A DNA stretch of 64,000 bases from Megascapheus bottae (GCA_024803745.1 JANJXV010000037.1:3347001-3411000), one strand, 5' to 3'; counted from the first letter of the stretch, positions 43,185 through 54,497 are shown. Translations and numbers: made by a program. Notes: generated by a model not told the origin, from the sequence alone.

Positions 43185-43407
43185 TGTGTCCAGTATGGGG
43201 GTATTGATTCACAGCTTCACTTGTCTATTGCACTCAAGGCTGATGCTCTGCCACTCGTACCACATCTCTACTTCCACCTTTTTGCTGGTTAATTGGAGGT
43301 AAGAGCATCATGGAGTTTTCCAACCCATCTGGCTTCACAGAGCAATTCTCAGATCTCTGCCTTCTGGGGTAGCTGGGGTTCTAGGTGTGAACCACTGACA
43401 CTCAGAT
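43185..43407 (-). repeat. B1-Geo SINE, antisense
   Basis: Landmarks 'tgctggttaattggaggtaa' and 'ggtagctggggttctaggtg'; a short TG run sits at its tail. Confidence 0.85.
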
Positions 43408-43409
43408 AA

Positions 43410-43745
43410 GGCTTATTAGTTTTAAGTGTCATTTAAATATAGTTTTTTTTTCTTTTGGGGTAGGAAGGATATAGATTTCTCTACATTTTTCGAGGGCAGT
43501 TGTTGTTTCTGTGGTCCTCTGTACCTATCTAAGTGCCTTCTATTTCTGCCTGTTACCTTTGGCAGGTGATTAGCTGCTCCATAGCTTTGTTCTCCCTCTG
43601 TATGGTAATGGCTAAGTTTCCATTAATAGGAAACAGCTCAATGGAAGGGCTCTAGCCCTACCTGAAGTCACTACCATTTTAAACAATGTTATGATGACTC
43701 TATAATTACGATAATAAGCTTTTATATGGTCTCTTTTCCGTCAAT
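43410..43745. other. no feature recognised
   Basis: Nothing assigned. Confidence 0.4.

Positions 43746-43747
<2 letters not shown>

Positions 43748-43807
<60 letters not shown>
43748..43807. repeat. (CT)n microsatellite
   Basis: About 60 bases of pure CT. Confidence 0.98.
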
Positions 43808-43809
<2 letters not shown>

Positions 43810-43927
43810 CCTCCCTCTGTGTTAGTTGTACAAAGGAGGATTTTTTAAAATATTTCTATATATGTACATAATCCACTTTGATAAAAATTCATTCCTTCTA
43901 CTACTCCTCCTTCTTACTCCTTTTTTT

Positions 43928-44096
43928 TGTCAGTCATGGGGCTTGAACTCAGGGCCTTGAGCTTTCTCAAGGCTAGAAAGGCTAGAGCTCTACCACTTGA
44001 ACCATAGCATCACTTCAGCTTTTGGCTTTTCTATGTATGTGGTACCAAGGAATCAAACCCAGGTGTCCGTGCATGTTAGGCCAAACTCCCAGCCCC
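43928..44096 (-). repeat. IDL-Geo SINE, antisense, with target duplication
   Basis: Right module from 'cagtcatggggcttgaactc' with an internal repeat of 'aaggctaga', then a left monomer with a deletion near the A box. It is flanked by a 16-bp duplication 'tcttactccttttttt' (43912-43927 and 44097-44112). The right copy is followed by AAA, as expected of LINE-1 endonuclease. Confidence 0.95.
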
Positions 44097-44112
44097 TCTT
44101 ACTCCTTTTTTT

Positions 44113-44475
44113 AAAACAATTCTAATGGGTTGCACTTTTCTATTTGTAAATGTGTAGATAAAGTATTTCAATCATATTTCCATATTTACTCTCTTCTTTC
44201 ACCTTCTCTCCTTATTTTGTATTCCTGTCATTAATTTTTAAGGCCTTTATTCTGCATATAAGAAGAGGACATGTAATATTTCTGCTTCTTGGTATGGTTT
44301 ATATCACTTGATATGATAATGGCTATTTCTATCCATTCTCCTACAAATTAAATAACTTCATTACTCTTTAAGGCCAGGTAATAATTCCATATGATATTTC
44401 TTTATCCATTTGCTTGTTGATAGATACCTAGCCTGACTTCATAGTTTGGCTGTTGAGAAATAGAGCTGCTACATG
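44113..44475 (-). repeat. LINE-1 3' region, antisense, old
   Basis: The phrases 'ctatttctatccattctcct' and 'ttgttgatagatacctagcc' are in the order of a reversed LINE-1 3' end. Confidence 0.55.
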
Positions 44476-44482
44476 TACAGAT

Positions 44483-44484
<2 letters not shown>

Positions 44485-44526
<42 letters not shown>
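44485..44526. repeat. (GT)n microsatellite
   Basis: About 40 bases of GT. Confidence 0.98.
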
Positions 44527-44528
<2 letters not shown>

Positions 44529-44529
44529 A

Positions 44530-45715
44530 CCTCTACTGAAAGAGCTTACTATCATTTTTTTCTCCTACAGATTGAAGAATCTGACAAAATTCAATCACAA
44601 CATATATTTGAAATCATTCATATGGTGCTTGCAAAAGTCTCAGCTACATAGAAGAAACGCCTGCTTATTTTTCAGTCTCTCTTCATACCAGTTAATGATG
44701 CTTCCGCGTTCTGCTTGAGTTTCTAGCTGTTTCTTGCTTGCTGTGGCTGACCTGTAATTCCATGTCCCATTTCTACTGCACACTTCCTTGCAGAGAACAT
44801 ATTCCATGAGAAGATTTCTGAGTCTTCCCTTATGTGCCTTCTACAATGATAATGGTAACGCTGTCCCTGTTTCCTGTGAGACTAGCATCTGCTGTAGCAG
44901 GGACCAGCCCATTATTGCACCTCTGGAGCACGATGCAGCATCAGGATAACACAGAGATAGGTTATTATCTGGGAATGACTGAATGAAGATGAAGACCAGA
45001 TTTCTGTATTTCAGGAAACCCAGTTTGACACATTCCTACTAGGTTTTTTTTGGGGGGGGCATCAGATAGAAATGTTAAGTCTTAGCTCTGTCTTTCAATA
45101 CCAGATGGGCATTTAACTAAACCTCAGTTGAGTTTGTCAATGTTGATGCTAATAATTTACTTTTTAATAATTTACAAAGCAAAGTTTATACCCATCTGGA
45201 TCTACATTGTCAGGGTAGAGTAATTGTGTGGAATGAATGAGTAATGGGAGAAGGTTGTAAGAATGGAAATTTTTCTTGCTCTATCTTATTGAGCTGTTCA
45301 AGTATGTGTCAGAAAAAAAACAATAGGATGTTGCATGTCTAACATCGACATTTTGAGTCTGTTCTATTTTCTGTTTGCTTTAAATTATTTCCCAGGCTCT
45401 AGGGTGTTTGCTGTTCAGTGTACTATTCCATGCTCAGTCATTGACAGCTTGGTGAAGGATCCCTATGAAGAATAAAGGCTGACGAGCATAATAATTCAAG
45501 CCCTAGTTATCCACAGCACACACCTATCTGTGATGTACACTGACGTGTCAGAGTCTGAGCCCAGCCTCAGCCTTAGCAAAACATCAGGTCCTGAAAATTT
45601 GAGGGAACATAAAGGCAACTTCCTTAGTTACAATAGAAAGCCAAGGCAAGAGAGAACTCTAGGCATCATCCAACCTTTTCTTCACATTGGAAAGATGTAG
45701 AAATGTGGGCTCAAG
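44530..45715. other. no gene or named repeat
   Basis: Unique-looking DNA; a weak MIR-like segment near 45060-45160 is not firm. Confidence 0.4.
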
Positions 45716-45719
45716 AAGG

Positions 45720-46918
45720 GAAGAGGAAAAAGTGTTCAGATCACGCAGCAAACCAACCCTCAAAGAAACAAGGAGATTAATGAATGGGCTAATGATATAG
45801 AGAAACTTCTCTGAAAAAGAAGAAAGAATGGCTAATAGAAACATGAAAACAATATTCAACATGTCTGGTTATAAAAGAAATACAAAGTGAAACAACATGA
45901 GATTCTATCTCACTCCAATTAGAACGGCCATTATCAAGAAAAGTAGCAATAACAGATTTTGGTGTGGATGTGGCCGAAAGGAAACTCTATTAGATTGTTG
46001 GTGAGAACGTAAACTTGTTCAACTGCTCTGGAAAGCAGTAGGGAGGGTCCTCAAACTTCCTTATGACCCAGCAATTCCACTTCTGAGCATTTATCCAGTA
46101 GAACACAAACAAAGCCACACTAAACCTACTAATACAACCATGCTCATTGCAGCATTGTTTACCATAGCCAAGATAGGGAATCAGACCAGATGTACTTCAT
46201 TGGATGAATAGATCAAGAAAATATGATGTGTATATAATGGAATTCTACTCATCCATCAGAAAGAAGGACTTAGAATACTTCCTAAGGAAATGCAGACTCT
46301 GTGAGGATTATGTTAAGTAAAGTAAGCCAAATCCAGAGTGGCACAGGTTGCATGGATTCCATCATTAGCAGGGAACTAGAATATGCCTATAAATCTAGAT
46401 GTAAACACACTCAGTGGCACCCAAGTGATTATAAATGAATTAATAGAGTGTAATTGAACCTAAGAATGTAAATAGTATCATTTTTTTGGAAGACTAAGTC
46501 AAAACCTAAGAAAATGAGCACTGGACATGGGTATTTGCTGGGGGGGGCATGTTTATCAAGAGGAGAGGAGTAGAAAAAGGAACAATGGAAATGAGTAGGA
46601 TGCAGGCAAGAATGCACTGTCTAGGAGACAGAACTGAGAAAAATGAGGGAAAAGGTGGATGGATGGGGGAGAGGATGTTGAAGGGATGACACAGATTAAG
46701 ATGCTTTACATACATACATTGTTTTGCTAAATGGCAAAAAGTCAATATATAACCTAAAAATTAAAGAAAGTCAAGCAAGGAGTGTAGTGGAGTGGGGTGG
46801 AGTGAGAATAATAATGGAATGACTGATCAAGAGACACTGTCTTCATAAACTGCTCTGTTGAATGGCAACTACTTTGTACAACTACCTAAACAAAATAAAA
46901 GTATACTGAAAAGCAAAA
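45720..46918 (+). repeat. LINE-1 3' end, sense, 5'-truncated
   Basis: About 1.2 kb: the ORF2 C-terminal part ('atgggctaatgatatagaga', 'catgagattctatctcactc', 'tggaaagcagtagggagggt', 'gctcattgcagcattgttta'), then the 3'UTR and a short poly(A) at about 46906-46926. Stops and small indels break ORF2. This is the fullest copy of the local LINE-1 3' end. Confidence 0.9.
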
Positions 46919-47059
46919 AAAAAAAATCACCTAGCAAGTTCGCTGACAGACTGGTATGCAAGCCAAAGCCATCAATCTATTCCTCATAGATACCACCACT
47001 ACAATCTACTATATCTATACTTCTTTCCTTTTCCTAAAGTCTAACTTAGAGATAGTAAG

Positions 47060-47380
47060 ATATTAAAGTAAGCTTTACAGAATTTATTTAAACATGACGT
47101 TCTATGAATTTTACTAAATGCATATAATTTGCATAATCATGCTCACAGTCATGATATGAAAGACAATGTCTCTCCAAATTGTCTCTTACTCATTTATAAT
47201 AACTCCCTCCCACCAGGTATTCCCTTCTTCCAGGCCTTCCTCCACAGGTAACCACTAACTTGTTTGCTGTCCCTACCATTTTCACTTTTCAGAACCTCAT
47301 ACAAATGAAATTAGATGATGTAGTATACACAGTGTTGATATGTGTCCTACCATTTAGTAAAATGCTTTCCACTCCATCTA
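47060..47380 (-). repeat. old LINE-1 3' region, antisense
   Basis: The segment 'ctttccaggccttcct'-like C-rich block (47228-47250), then 'ggtaaccactaacttgtttg' and 'acaaatgaaattagatgatg' fits the reversed 3' end of an ancient LINE-1 subfamily. Confidence 0.5.
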
Positions 47381-47486
47381 TGGTATTACATGTATCCGTA
47401 GGTCATTGGGAGAGGCAGTACTTGGATTTGAACCCAGAGTCTGTGTTTCCTTCTACAGTGAGAGCCATGCCTCTGGCCCTTTTCTT

Positions 47487-47610
47487 TGTGGCTATTTTGA
47501 AACAGGATCTTGCTTTATTCCTGTCCTAGACTACAGTTGTGTTTATGCTTCCCACCAGAGCTGAGTTGAGATGATAAGGATACTCCACTATGCTCAGGCT
47601 TTTCCACTGA
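47487..47610 (-). repeat. old B1, antisense
   Basis: The phrases 'gctattttgaaacaggatct' and 'gataaggatactccactatg' recall a reversed B1; strongly diverged. Confidence 0.4.
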
Positions 47611-47734
47611 AGTGGGTTCTTGGGAACGCTTTCCTCTCCAAATGGAGTAGAACTCTCCAATCAGCCAGCCACATAGCTTAGATGGTAGACATCCATCAAC
47701 ATATCCAACTATTGATTGAGAAAGGAGCTTAAGA

Positions 47735-47835
47735 AGTTTTTGTCCAGGCTACATTTGAACTGCAATCCTTCACATCATCTTCTGGATAGTTAAGATGATA
47801 GGCATAAACTAGAGTCACCAAGCTTGTAGCTCATT
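47735..47835 (-). repeat. old B1, antisense
   Basis: The phrases 'tccaggctacatttgaactg' and 'agttaagatgataggcataa' support a second decayed copy. Confidence 0.4.
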
Positions 47836-47934
47836 CTTAATGGTGCTAAGTACCCTAGTACTTTACTCTAGTAAACCAGCTTTATTTATTTTTCTCATCA
47901 GCAGTTGACAATCAGTTGGGTTAATTGCTATATT

Positions 47935-47949
47935 TCCTTTCTTTCTTTT

Positions 47950-48027
<78 letters not shown>

Positions 48028-48048
48028 CTTCCTTCCTTACTTCTTTCT
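47935..48048. repeat. (TTTC)n microsatellite
   Basis: About 95 bases of TTTC ending in TTCC units. Confidence 0.97.
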
Positions 48049-48369
48049 TTTGCAGAGTTATGGAAGAAAGGAGAACCCTATGCTTAGGACCATGCTTCTT
48101 ATTCTTATTCTTATCCTCCCTCTTATTTTCAATAGGGCTATTTTCTATTATATTTTAGCTAGATGGCCTTTATGTCATTTTTGGCAGTTCTTTATATTTA
48201 AAGGTATGGTATTGGTATTTTGTACAAATGTCTGTCTGTGAATTCTTTTACCTAAGAACAGAGATTAATATCCTGCATTTATTCAATAAATATGACACAT
48301 AGGTAATACATCAAAAGACATGTAGCATAATTAGTGGAAGCTTTAATCAATTCAAAAATAACCAAAAAC

Positions 48370-49080
48370 AGAATGCAAACATTAGATGGATCTTCTTTTT
48401 TGATCCAATCTGTTATTCCTTTGATTAGAGAATTGAGTCCATTAATGTTTAAGGTTATTACAGAGAGATGTATCATGTTTCCTGCCATTTTCTTGATTTT
48501 CTGTATTTTGTTTTTTTCTCTTCCTGTGTTTACTAAATTGATATAGTGATTTTTGTCATGTGTTTCGTTGATTCTGATTGTTTCCTTCAGATTGTATTAT
48601 TCCATTTAGAGATCTTTGTAATGCTGATTTATTGATCATAAATTCCTTTAATTTTTATAATGGAAGGTTTTGTTTATTGATCATCATTTCCTTTAATTTT
48701 TATCATGGAAGGTTTTGCTTTTTACCATCTAATGTAAATGATAACTTCTCTGAGTAGATGTGTTTGGGTTGGCAGTTGTTGTCTTTCAGTGCTTGGATTA
48801 TAACATTCTCGTCTCTCCTTACAGTGAGTGTTTGTGTTGAGAAGTCTGCACTGATTCTAATTTTCTTTCCATTCTAGTATAGTTCGTTCTTTAATTTTGT
48901 GGCATTTGTACACATATACTTGCTATTCACATCTAATGTTTTTACCATGATGTGTCTAGAAGTATTTCTTCTCATATCCAGTAGACTGGGTATTCTTTAT
49001 GCTTCTGTTAAACAGGTAAGAATTTCTCTCTTAAGAGTGGAGACATTCTCCGTTGGACTAATTTCTGTACCAGGCACTTG
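48370..49080 (-). repeat. ancient LINE-1 internal sequence, antisense
   Basis: The order 'ctttgtaatgctgatttatt', 'gatcataaattcctttaatt', 'gttgagaagtctgcactgat' and 'accatgatgtgtctagaagt' matches a reversed internal region of old mammalian LINE-1s as I remember it. Subfamily not determinable. It contains a small internal duplication of 'ttcctttaatttttat' (about 48642-48704). Confidence 0.5.
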
Positions 49081-49167
49081 CCAATGAAACCATTAGAAAC
49101 AATTATGCTGTGACAGCATACAAGAATTGTGTTTTAAGATCATATGGTTAAGTATATATTTAGAGTG

Positions 49168-49205
49168 CTAAGCAAGCACTCTACCACTAGGGAAATTCCC
49201 GGCCC
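49168..49205 (-). repeat. ID-like SINE end, antisense
   Basis: Only the reversed first 35 or so bases of the left monomer remain: 'gcaagcactctaccactagg' and 'ttcccggccc'. Confidence 0.7.
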
Positions 49206-49810
49206 CAGTTTTCCTATTTTTTAATTCCCACCAGGCACGTATGTGTTGTTAATTGCTGTTGATTTTCTGGTTTTGATGTACTTTAATTTTAGCCATTCTG
49301 ATGGCTAGGTAGATATATCTAATCATGGATTTAACTTTCATTCCTCTATGGGCAGAAGGTACAGTGTATCTTTGAATAAACCTATTTGTTATTAATATAC
49401 CCACTCTGATGGAATATTTGTTCAGATATTTTCTCCTTGTTTAAAATTAAATTGTTTTCCTATTCATTTTCAAGGTAACATACATTCTGGCTATGAATTC
49501 TTCAACAAATATATGAGGCTTTTCCTAGTCTTTGGCTTCTTTTTCCATTTTAAAAATAAGTATTTGTGTTTTGTTAATCTTTGTCCAGAAATATAGAGTT
49601 TAAATATTTATATTTATGTATGTATAACTCAATTAATGTATTTTATATGGACTACAAAGTATAGCTTAGTTTCCCTTCTCATTTTGCATATGTATGTTCA
49701 AATTGTTAATACCAGGTGCTGAAAATAACACTTTTCCATTGAATTATTACTGTACCTTTAGTAAAATGCCAGCTGGCCATCAAATTATGAGTATAATTTT
49801 GAACTCTTTC
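49206..49810 (-). repeat. LINE-1 ORF2 3' half, antisense
   Basis: The phrases 'agccattctgatggctaggt', 'ttgttcagatattttctcct' and 'gccagctggccatcaaatta' occur in the right order for reversed ORF2. Confidence 0.6.
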
Positions 49811-49814
49811 ATTA

Positions 49815-50090
49815 GTACACATAATCTTTCTGTCTCTATCTCTGTTTCTCTCTTTATTTAAATTTATTTAGGTATTTGTCAGTTTTATTTTTATTCTCTT
49901 TCTAATTTAGATGTTTTAAGCCATTTTTACTTTTTCACATTGTTTTATTTACTTTTAGTTTGATTTGTTATTTTTCCTAATGTGATAAGATTTATACATG
50001 CTTTAGCTGTCTCCTAAATATTTGCACAGCCTATTTTTATTCAACCTATTATATACTTTAGTGTCTTTTCAGACATCATTGTTGAGATAC
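49815..50090. other. no feature recognised
   Basis: AT-rich; may continue the LINE-1 but is too diverged to say. Confidence 0.35.
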
Positions 50091-50094
50091 TGAG

Positions 50095-50152
50095 ATAACC
50101 ACAGGACCCTGGTCTTGCTAAGCACCTGCTGTGTCACTTGAGCCACAAAGGA
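50095..50152 (-). repeat. ID-like SINE fragment, antisense
   Basis: The bases 'gctaagcacctgctgtgtca' then 'cttgagccacaaagg' resemble the reversed ID-like unit. Confidence 0.35.
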
Positions 50153-50203
50153 TAATTCAGTCTTATTTTGGAGTTTTAAATTACTTGTAAAATACTTAAA
50201 ATG

Positions 50204-50402
50204 GGGGCCGGGAGTTTGGCCTAGTGGTTAAAGTGCTTGCCTAGCATGCATGGAGACCCGGGTTCGATTCCTCGGTACCACATACATAGAAAAAAGCCGG
50301 AAGTGGTGCTGAGGCTCAAGTGGTAGAGCTCTAGCCTTGAGAGAAAGTCCAAGGACAGTGCTCAGGCCCTGAGCTGCTCAAGCCCAGGACTGGCAAAAAA
50401 AA
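50204..50402 (+). repeat. IDL-Geo SINE, youngest-looking copy
   Basis: Near-consensus through both monomers: A box 'tttggcctagtgg', B box 'gggttcgattcc', then right monomer with 'gtggctcaa'-type A box (here 'gaggctcaagtgg') and 'caagcccaggactggc' end, pure A tail. A perfect 14-bp target duplication 'aaatacttaaaatg' flanks it (50190-50203 and 50401-50414, overlapping the tail by two bases). Confidence 0.98.
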
Positions 50403-50716
50403 ATACTTAAAATGTTTGACACAAATAATTTTATTTCTAGGTTACATTTCATCATAGAAAAAATCATTTTATTATTTCAATTCTATCAAATTTGTTAAGG
50501 TTGACTTAACTCAATAGTCTCTTGAATAATATTCTCTCTGCATATGAAAATGTATTCTCAATGGCTTAACATATCATTATAAATGTTAATCAGGTCAATT
50601 TAGATCATTATGGTTAATTATATCCAGAGTTTTGCCTTCCACAATTTAAGTTATATATAGCAGTTTACTGTAATCTAAATTATTACACAGAATGTACAGA
50701 AGTTAACAATAACAAC

Positions 50717-50718
50717 TT

Positions 50719-50749
<31 letters not shown>

Positions 50750-50757
50750 GTGTGTGT
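50717..50757. repeat. (TG)n microsatellite at SINE tail
   Basis: About 40 bases of TG with one CG interruption, at the tail side of the next antisense SINE. Confidence 0.97.
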
Positions 50758-50952
50758 TGATACTGGGGCTTTAATTCAGGATCCAAGGTACTGCCACTCT
50801 ACCAAGTGGAGCCATAGGTCTACTTCTGACTTTTGATGGTTAGAGATAAGAGTATTATGGACTTTCTTGCATGAGCTGGCTTTAAACCTGTATCCTCAAA
50901 TCTCAGCCTCCTGAGAAATAAAGATTATAAGCATGACCCATTGTCACCTGGC
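50758..50952 (-). repeat. B1-Geo SINE, antisense
   Basis: Landmarks 'actggggctttaattcagga', 'gttagagataagagtattat' and 'agcctcctgagaaataaaga'. Confidence 0.85.
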
Positions 50953-51250
50953 TACTATTTGTAAGTTTTAAATTGTGCACTATTGAGGGAAGTTTGATGC
51001 AATCTCATGCCAAGTATTCCATCCCATCTGGGCCCTGAATACTTTGGGTGTCACACATTCATACTAGATTCGTTATCCAGTTGTAGTCTCTTAGTATCTG
51101 TCTGTGGTTCCATCAACTATCACTGTATCAAACTGTTTATATTCAAGTAAGCTTTATTTGGTCTAGTAATGGCTGTCAGAGTAATTTGGATATGTAAATA
51201 TAAATCAGAAACTAAGTAAAAAGTTTTTTTCTTCATAAAAGCAGTTATAT

Positions 51251-51486
51251 GGGCTGGGCTCGGTGGCTCACACTTGTAATCCTAGCTACTCAGGAGCCTG
51301 AGATCTGAGGATCAAGGTTCATAGCCAGCCAGGCACTAAAGTCCATGAGACTCTTAGCTCCAATTAACCACTAGAGAAGGGGAAGTGTTGCTATGGCTCA
51401 ACGGGTAGATCAATAGCATTGAGCTGAAGAGCTCAGGGACAGCGTCCAGGCCCAGAGTTTAAGCTCCATGACCAAAAAAAAAAAAA
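51251..51486 (+). repeat. B1-Geo SINE, near full length
   Basis: Clean example: head 'gggctgggctcggtggctca', linker 'ctccaattaaccactagaga', right module 'tgctatggctcaacgggtag' to 'gagtttaagctccatgacc', pure A tail. Confidence 0.97.
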
Positions 51487-51489
51487 GCA

Positions 51490-52120
51490 ATTGTGTGCTA
51501 AAGTCATTATATTTCTGTAATATTGTTGTAAAAAGTGCTACAGATGTTCAAGTTCAATGTGACTTTTGTTCTCATCCTCTTCCTGTGCAAAATTTATAAA
51601 TTATGCTTTATTGTAAGTAAAATGTATGTAAAAATATATTATATATTAGGGGCAGGTTATTTTTAGCTTCAGATATCCCACTTTGGGTCTTAAAACATGC
51701 AGCACATAGGCAAAGTAAGGGCAGTTTTTCTGAAATTCTATTGTTGTAATTGTGCTCAATGTGGTTATTGAAGCCCATCAAGAATCTTCCTACTTCTTCC
51801 TCCAGTCAACCAGTATGTTTTTTCAACCAACTATAGCTTTCAAATTGTATAATTCTTGCCTTTTGTCAGTCTGATTTTTGCTTCATTACTAGCATACAGG
51901 ATAATGTTGCTTCCGTTAGCTGACTTTCTTTTAGATTATGCAATTTTGTATTTATCTCTGGTAATATTCCTGGTTGGGAATATAATTTATCCTGGTATTT
52001 ATATAAATATTTTAGGTTTCTTCTGGTTAATATTTGATTATATAAAATTTACTATTGTTTCATTTTTATTGTATTTATACAATTGTATGTATTCAATCCA
52101 TTTGTTTAATTAATTAATTA
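51490..52120. other. unassigned AT-rich DNA
   Basis: The plus frame 51856-52113 is open and hydrophobic (T-rich codons) but has no known relative. It may be decayed antisense LINE sequence. Confidence 0.35.
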
Positions 52121-52125
52121 TTTCG

Positions 52126-52337
52126 TCAGGCCTGGAGCTTGAACTCAGGGGATAAGTACTATTATTGACCACTTCTTGTCTACTACACACTCCACTACTT
52201 GAGCCATAGCTCCATTTCTGACTTTTTGCTGGTTTATTGTAGATAAAAGTCTGAAGGACTTAGATGCCTAGATTTTCTTCAAACTGAGATCGTCAGACCT
52301 CAGCCTCCTGAATAGAAAATATTACAGGCTTGAGCCT
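52126..52337 (-). repeat. B1-Geo SINE, antisense, half of an inverted pair
   Basis: It runs from 'ggcctggagcttgaactcag' to 'attacaggcttgagcc' and touches the following sense copy with no spacer. Confidence 0.85.
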
Positions 52338-52505
52338 GAGATGTGAGGAGCACAAAAGGACCTGGGGCTCTTATCTCCAATTAGCCTCTAGAAAAAGGGA
52401 ATTGGGGCTTAGCTCAAGGGGTAGGGCAGTTGCTTTGAGCTGAGGAGCTGAGAGACAATGCCCAGGCCCAGAGTTCAATTCCCATGACCCACAAAAATAA
52501 AAGAA
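52338..52505 (+). repeat. B1-Geo SINE, sense, 5'-truncated
   Basis: It starts inside the B1 head ('tgagatgtgaggagcacaaa'), then linker 'ctccaattagcctctagaaa' and right module to 'gttcaattcccatgaccc'. With the upstream copy it makes a palindrome-like arrangement. Confidence 0.85.
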
Positions 52506-52586
52506 TTTTGAATATGAGATAGTATCTTATAAGTAATGTGTTTCCATTTTTTATAATTAATTTAAATAATAATGTGACCTTAGGGA

Positions 52587-52650
52587 GGGGCTGTAGCTCA
52601 GTGGTATGATCTGTTCTTAGTATGTGAGGTCCTGAGTTCAGGTGCCAGCA
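52587..52650 (+). repeat. classical ID element
   Basis: The bases 'ggggctgtagctcagtggta' then 'gtcctgagttcaggtgcc' are close to the tRNA-Ala-like ID/BC1 head, closer than the IDL-Geo left monomer. Confidence 0.75.
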
Positions 52651-52652
52651 TG

Positions 52653-52653
52653 A

Positions 52654-52698
<45 letters not shown>
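52653..52698. repeat. (TATC)n microsatellite at ID tail
   Basis: Eleven or so TATC units directly after the ID element. Confidence 0.97.
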
Positions 52699-52699
<1 letters not shown>

Positions 52700-53370
52700 A
52701 ATATATAGCTTCATCTCTCCAACTCAACTGTGAAAGTGAGGCGTACCAAAGTGCCTTTTTTTAATGTACCTCTATGCAAATATTGCCTCCACCCTTGGCT
52801 ATCACCTGCTAAAACAACAACTCACATAACAATCTGACTTGTTTACACCTGACCTTATGGCTCACGCTTTGGCACACCTCTCAATAGGGCTCTGGAATCA
52901 CCTCTGGCACTGGCCCCAACTGCCCATCCACACATTTAATTATCACCCTTTGGGTACTTACTGTATTTATTCAACAGTCTCTGCTCACCCATCCAGTCAT
53001 GTTTGTAAGCAAAGCGTTATTTGTGGATCAATAATGCCTGGCTCATTCTTGAGGCTCCTGTGACATAATTAAGGTGGCAATGACTTATGATTCAACAAGG
53101 ATTGTAGAGGTGTGTGCAGAAAGAGTCCACAGACATGATTAATATTGCCAGGGGTTAATTCAGTGATATAATCTTGACTCTTTTCAGAAGGGTGTAGAAT
53201 TTGTACAATAAATTAATGGCGATTGGATATTCCCAACAGGACAAAACATGATAATCAACAAAAGTACTTCTAGTGTAGTAAGAGGGGAAGTGACATGTCT
53301 AGAAAATGGCTGAAGGTTATAATGCAGAATCAACATCCATCAAAACCCCGCCGTGTCAAACTATTTACAC
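52700..53370. other. no feature recognised
   Basis: Unique-looking sequence; no exon supported. Confidence 0.4.
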
Positions 53371-53374
53371 TGCA

Positions 53375-53500
53375 GCCTTATTTATACTCATAAAAACTTT
53401 ATGTGGCCGATGCTCTGATTATCTTCATATTGAAGATGGAGAACTAAGGCTTAGAGAGCAGAAACAACTTGACAAATGAAGAACTCAGTTGGTGATAAAG
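53375..53500 (+). repeat. MIR SINE
   Basis: The segment 'gatggagaactaaggcttag' followed by 'agagcagaaacaacttgac' is the MIR core. Confidence 0.6.
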
Positions 53501-53504
53501 AGGA

Positions 53505-53870
53505 TATCACAGTGTTTAACAACGAGTGAACAGACACCATATTAGTACATTGGACTGATTGTGTATACCGATTTGTGTATTGCAGGACATACCAGACAAA
53601 TGGTAGATAGATAGAAGGAATAAATGAATGAATGAATGAAGCACACTCAACGAGTGCTTATTTACTCTACCTGAGACACAGTTAAAAGGACTACGAATAA
53701 AGGATGAAAAACTTTATCTCTGTGCAGTAAAGAACCCTGGAAATTACTAGATAAAAGAAACAACAAAGGATTTCAACAAAATTATGTTTTAGAATGATGC
53801 TGATGATGTCAATATTGGGGATGGCATGGAATGAAAAGAGACCCACATTAGAAAGACTTCAGAGTGGGGA
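53505..53870. other. no feature except a short (AATG)n
   Basis: A short AATG run lies at about 53620-53640; otherwise nothing. Confidence 0.4.
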
Positions 53871-53871
53871 G

Positions 53872-54105
53872 ACGGGTGGCTCATGCCTGTAATCCTAGCT
53901 ATTCAAAAGGCTAACATCTGAGAATTATTGTTCAAAGACAGCATAGGCAGGAAAACCTATAAGACTCGTGTTGCCAATTAACCATCAAAGCTCCAGAAAC
54001 TGAGCTGTGGCTCAAGTAGAAGAGCACCAGCTTTGAACAAAAAAACAAACAAAAAACCCCAAAAGATAATGTCAGGCCCTGAGTTCAAGCCCAGTATTGG
54101 CAGAA
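53872..54105 (+). repeat. B1-Geo SINE
   Basis: Head 'gacgggtggctcatgcctgt', linker 'gccaattaaccatcaaagct', right module 'gagctgtggctcaagtagaa' with an inserted AAAC-rich run, ending 'ttcaagcccagtattggc'. Confidence 0.9.
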
Positions 54106-54169
54106 AGATACTAGACATGTTCTGTATCACCCAAGTCACACCCTTAGCTCTTTTGTGCTTTTGTTTTTC

Positions 54170-54273
54170 TTTGAATAGGTCTCTTGTTTTTGCCTTGGCT
54201 AGCCTCAGATCATGATCTCCAGATTTCAGACCCCTGCATTGCTAGCATTGCAGATATGAGCTACTGACAGTCA
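54170..54273 (-). repeat. B1 fragment, antisense
   Basis: The phrases 'gcctcagatcatgatctcca' and 'cagatatgagctactgacag' remain. Confidence 0.55.
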
Positions 54274-54497
54274 GCTCCAAGCTCTATATGCCTCCAATTC
54301 CTCACATAACTAAGACTGAAGAAATGAACTATCTAGATCCACTTGTTTGTTAAGATGAAATGTCAATAACATTGCCCAGGTTGGCAAAATGTCATGGTTC
54401 ATGTCATGTGGCATATCTCTCTGCCGTGATGAGGGTATTTTAAAAGTCTGTTCTTATACTGCTACACTTCATGTTTAATAAAAATGAAGACTCTGCA

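Noticed and set aside
51856..52113. Hydrophobic 85-codon plus-strand frame as a membrane protein
   Set aside because: The hydrophobicity follows from T-rich sequence; the region is more likely decayed repeat DNA.
52587..52650. A tRNA gene
   Set aside because: A and B boxes are present, but no complete cloverleaf with anticodon stem or terminator; it is an ID-type SINE. The same applies to the left monomers of the IDL-Geo copies.
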